Shown here: piece by piece, positions 62,880 to 64,000 of the stretch
Position numbering within the stretch: the stretch's first letter is position 1
Layout: every line of letters begins with the position of its first letter
Source of the DNA: UBA1141 sp963665155
GTDB taxonomy: Bacteria; Chloroflexota; Dehalococcoidia; Lucifugimonadales; UBA3495
Length of the DNA stretch: 64,000 bases
Direction: 5' to 3'
Assembly: GCA_963665155.2 (NCBI GenBank)
Contig: OY761986.2
Coordinates: forward strand, 496,001 to 560,000
Position numbers and translations under genes: made by a program
The notes under the pieces: generated by a model
What the model was told of the DNA's origin: nothing
Databases searched by the model: none
What the model saw: only the letters and a program-made list of their open reading frames with translations

Positions 62880-64000
62880 CTAGCCGGTGGTCAACACCGG
62901 GTCCGGCGCCGTGCTTGGTGCAACTATGGCATGGGAGATAAATAACTGCTCCCTGGCCTTTGCAAGCGATTCACCGTCGTTCTTAATACGGTCGACCACG
63001 TTTCCACTTTCCAGGGAGCACATCGCCACGCCGTCCTTGAATACGATACGATTGCCCAACACTGCAGGTACTCTCTCGCCTGGAGAGAGGATGCCTACCA
63101 AGTTCAGAGGATCGCACGCCGAGACCGTGATAAAACGGCCATTAGGCTCCTGTTTTCTGGAGGCGCGCAGGGCTTCTATGGTTTCGGGGAGAGCGAATTG
63201 CTCGCCGATGAACCCGCTAACGAAGCGGCCACCGCGTATTTCTCCCCGGGCTTCCAACCGGCGAAGCACCCGCACCAATTCTCGCCACCGAGGCGCCATT
63301 GGCTCCCTGGCCAGCAACTCGGGGAACAAGATGCCGTAGCGCCGCAGTAGTTGCCTGGCTTTCGCTTCCACCTTATCCGGACTGACGCTTTTCAGACTGA
63401 AGCCATCTGGGCCATCCGGTTGCGCATCAGGGTCCACCAAAAGGGACCAACGGCTGAACCCGGTCCGCCTGTGTCGCCCGGCCCTTCTCGTGGTCAAGTC
63501 GTTGCGCCGGTGGTTGGGTTTGCCATTGATCCGCTGGCGAAGCGGGTCCAGACCATCGGCGGTCACTTTCCCTGCCGATGCAAGCTGCCAGAGAGCCTCT
63601 TCAACGTCGGAGGGCAGTCGGCGTGTGGCGGATATAATCTCGGACAAGAACGACGCTCCTCGCCGCCCTAGAGCTTCCGCGACTTCCAGGGTTGCCCCCG
63701 ATAATCCTGAGCCGGGGGCAGAATCGTTCGAGATTGGTCGGTCCAACAGCCATTCCAATGACTCCCTCAGGGCGAATGCGACGGGTGTTGTCCGCGTCAA
63801 TGCTGATTTGCTCGACGACCCGTTGGCATCGGACAGACGGCTATCGCGTCGCTGAGAGAACCGGCCCCATACCGCCTCCCCGCCCAAACACAACCGGTCC
63901 AACAAGAGGGGCTTGTAATCCGCCATTCGGGTGGATAAAAGCTCAGGTTCCCAAGCTCCCGCGGCAGCTTCGAACCCTTGCAACAGTTCGATGATGTCCA
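62880..64000 (-). CDS. Lhr-type DEAD/DEAH helicase, C-terminal part
   Basis: The frame enters from the right edge (DIIELLQGFEAAAGAWEPEL before the first internal start) and runs 370 odd residues to 62880. It shows the C-terminal region of large Lhr helicases: SLEWLLDRPI, VEEALWQLASAGKVTADGLD (winged helix), RRYGILFPELLAREPMAPRW, RELVRVLRRLEARGEIRGGR, and FVSGFIGEQFALPETIEALR. The arginine-rich linker and the GRFVSGFxGEQFALPEA-type block are hallmarks. The motor domains lie outside the window. Lhr proteins are 3'-5' DNA helicases induced by DNA damage. Confidence 0.85.
   Translation of the reverse strand, partial: DIIELLQGFEAAAGAWEPELLSTRMADYKPLLLDRLCLGGEAVWGRFSQRRDSRLSDANGSSSKSALTRTTPVAFALRESLEWLLDRPISNDSAPGSGLSGATLEVAEALGRRGASFLSEIISATRRLPSDVEEALWQLASAGKVTADGLDPLRQRINGKPNHRRNDLTTRRAGRHRRTGFSRWSLLVDPDAQPDGPDGFSLKSVSPDKVEAKARQLLRRYGILFPELLAREPMAPRWRELVRVLRRLEARGEIRGGRFVSGFIGEQFALPETIEALRASRKQEPNGRFITVSACDPLNLVGILSPGERVPAVLGNRIVFKDGVAMCSLESGNVVDRIKNDGESLAKAREQLFISHAIVAPSTAPDPVLTTG

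Overview
The window is a stretch of bacterial chromosome of about 56-58% GC by eye, probably from an uncultured Chloroflexota of the SAR202/Dehalococcoidia kind. This is an inference from gene content: F420/FMN luciferase-like oxidoreductases, HpcH/HpaI aldolases, tandem Rieske oxygenases, thiolase with DUF35 and CaiC-like ligases, with no ribosomal RNA or tRNA seen to confirm it. Many genes start with GTG or TTG behind strong AGGAGG-type ribosome binding sites.

Layout. 1-3.5 kb is a junkyard of nested insertion sequences: an IS1182-type remnant cutting a GH3-family gene, an intact IS701-type element, and a frameshifted IS481-type element. 3.6-11.4 kb holds a class V aminotransferase-fold protein, a pentapeptide-repeat/TIR-like fusion, two divergent lipoproteins and a small secreted protein. 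12.1-19.1 kb is an aromatic-ring degradation cluster: gentisate 1,2-dioxygenase (broken), cis-dihydrodiol dehydrogenase, three tandem Rieske dioxygenase alpha subunits (the third with a nonsense codon) and one beta subunit. 19.4-35.7 kb is a catabolic region with an acyl-CoA dehydrogenase-like flavoprotein, two HpcH/HpaI aldolases, an M20 peptidase, a broken EamA transporter, thiolase plus DUF35 protein, a broken toxin-antitoxin pair, an acyl-CoA ligase, an EVE protein, an enoyl-CoA hydratase, a double nitroreductase, dodecin, an LLM oxidoreductase and a 3-hydroxyisobutyrate dehydrogenase-like enzyme.

35.9-40.1 kb is a tubulin-like (FtsZ/tubulin superfamily) locus whose second gene is split by another IS701 copy with a clean CTAG target duplication and also carries a frameshift. 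40.6-44.6 kb has a TPP enzyme with a deletion at its cofactor motif, a VOC protein, and truncated SMP-30 and GMC oxidoreductase genes. 44,592-50,399 is bounded by a 19-bp perfect inverted repeat and looks like one 5.8-kb transposon. It has a SWIM-finger DDE transposase at one end and carries a single-chain restriction-modification protein, a zinc-ribbon protein and small membrane/zinc proteins as cargo. 50.4-52.7 kb is more IS wreckage (IS66 with an IS630 remnant). 52.9-64 kb returns to core genes: fructose-1,6-bisphosphatase and class I aldolase, two-component signalling including a kinase-receiver-OmpR fusion, aspartyl-tRNA synthetase, a DUF255 thioredoxin-like protein and an Lhr-type helicase running off the end.

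Two themes stand out. First, the window has an unusual number of broken genes. Some breaks are real-looking (IS insertion, 17-bp duplication, about 37-nt deletion, TGG to TGA); others are single-base indels in short homopolymers that could be assembly errors. Second, short tandem duplications (10, 14, 15, 17, 37 bp) recur in and between genes. The most novel candidates are the restriction-carrying SWIM transposon and the tubulin-like two-gene locus.
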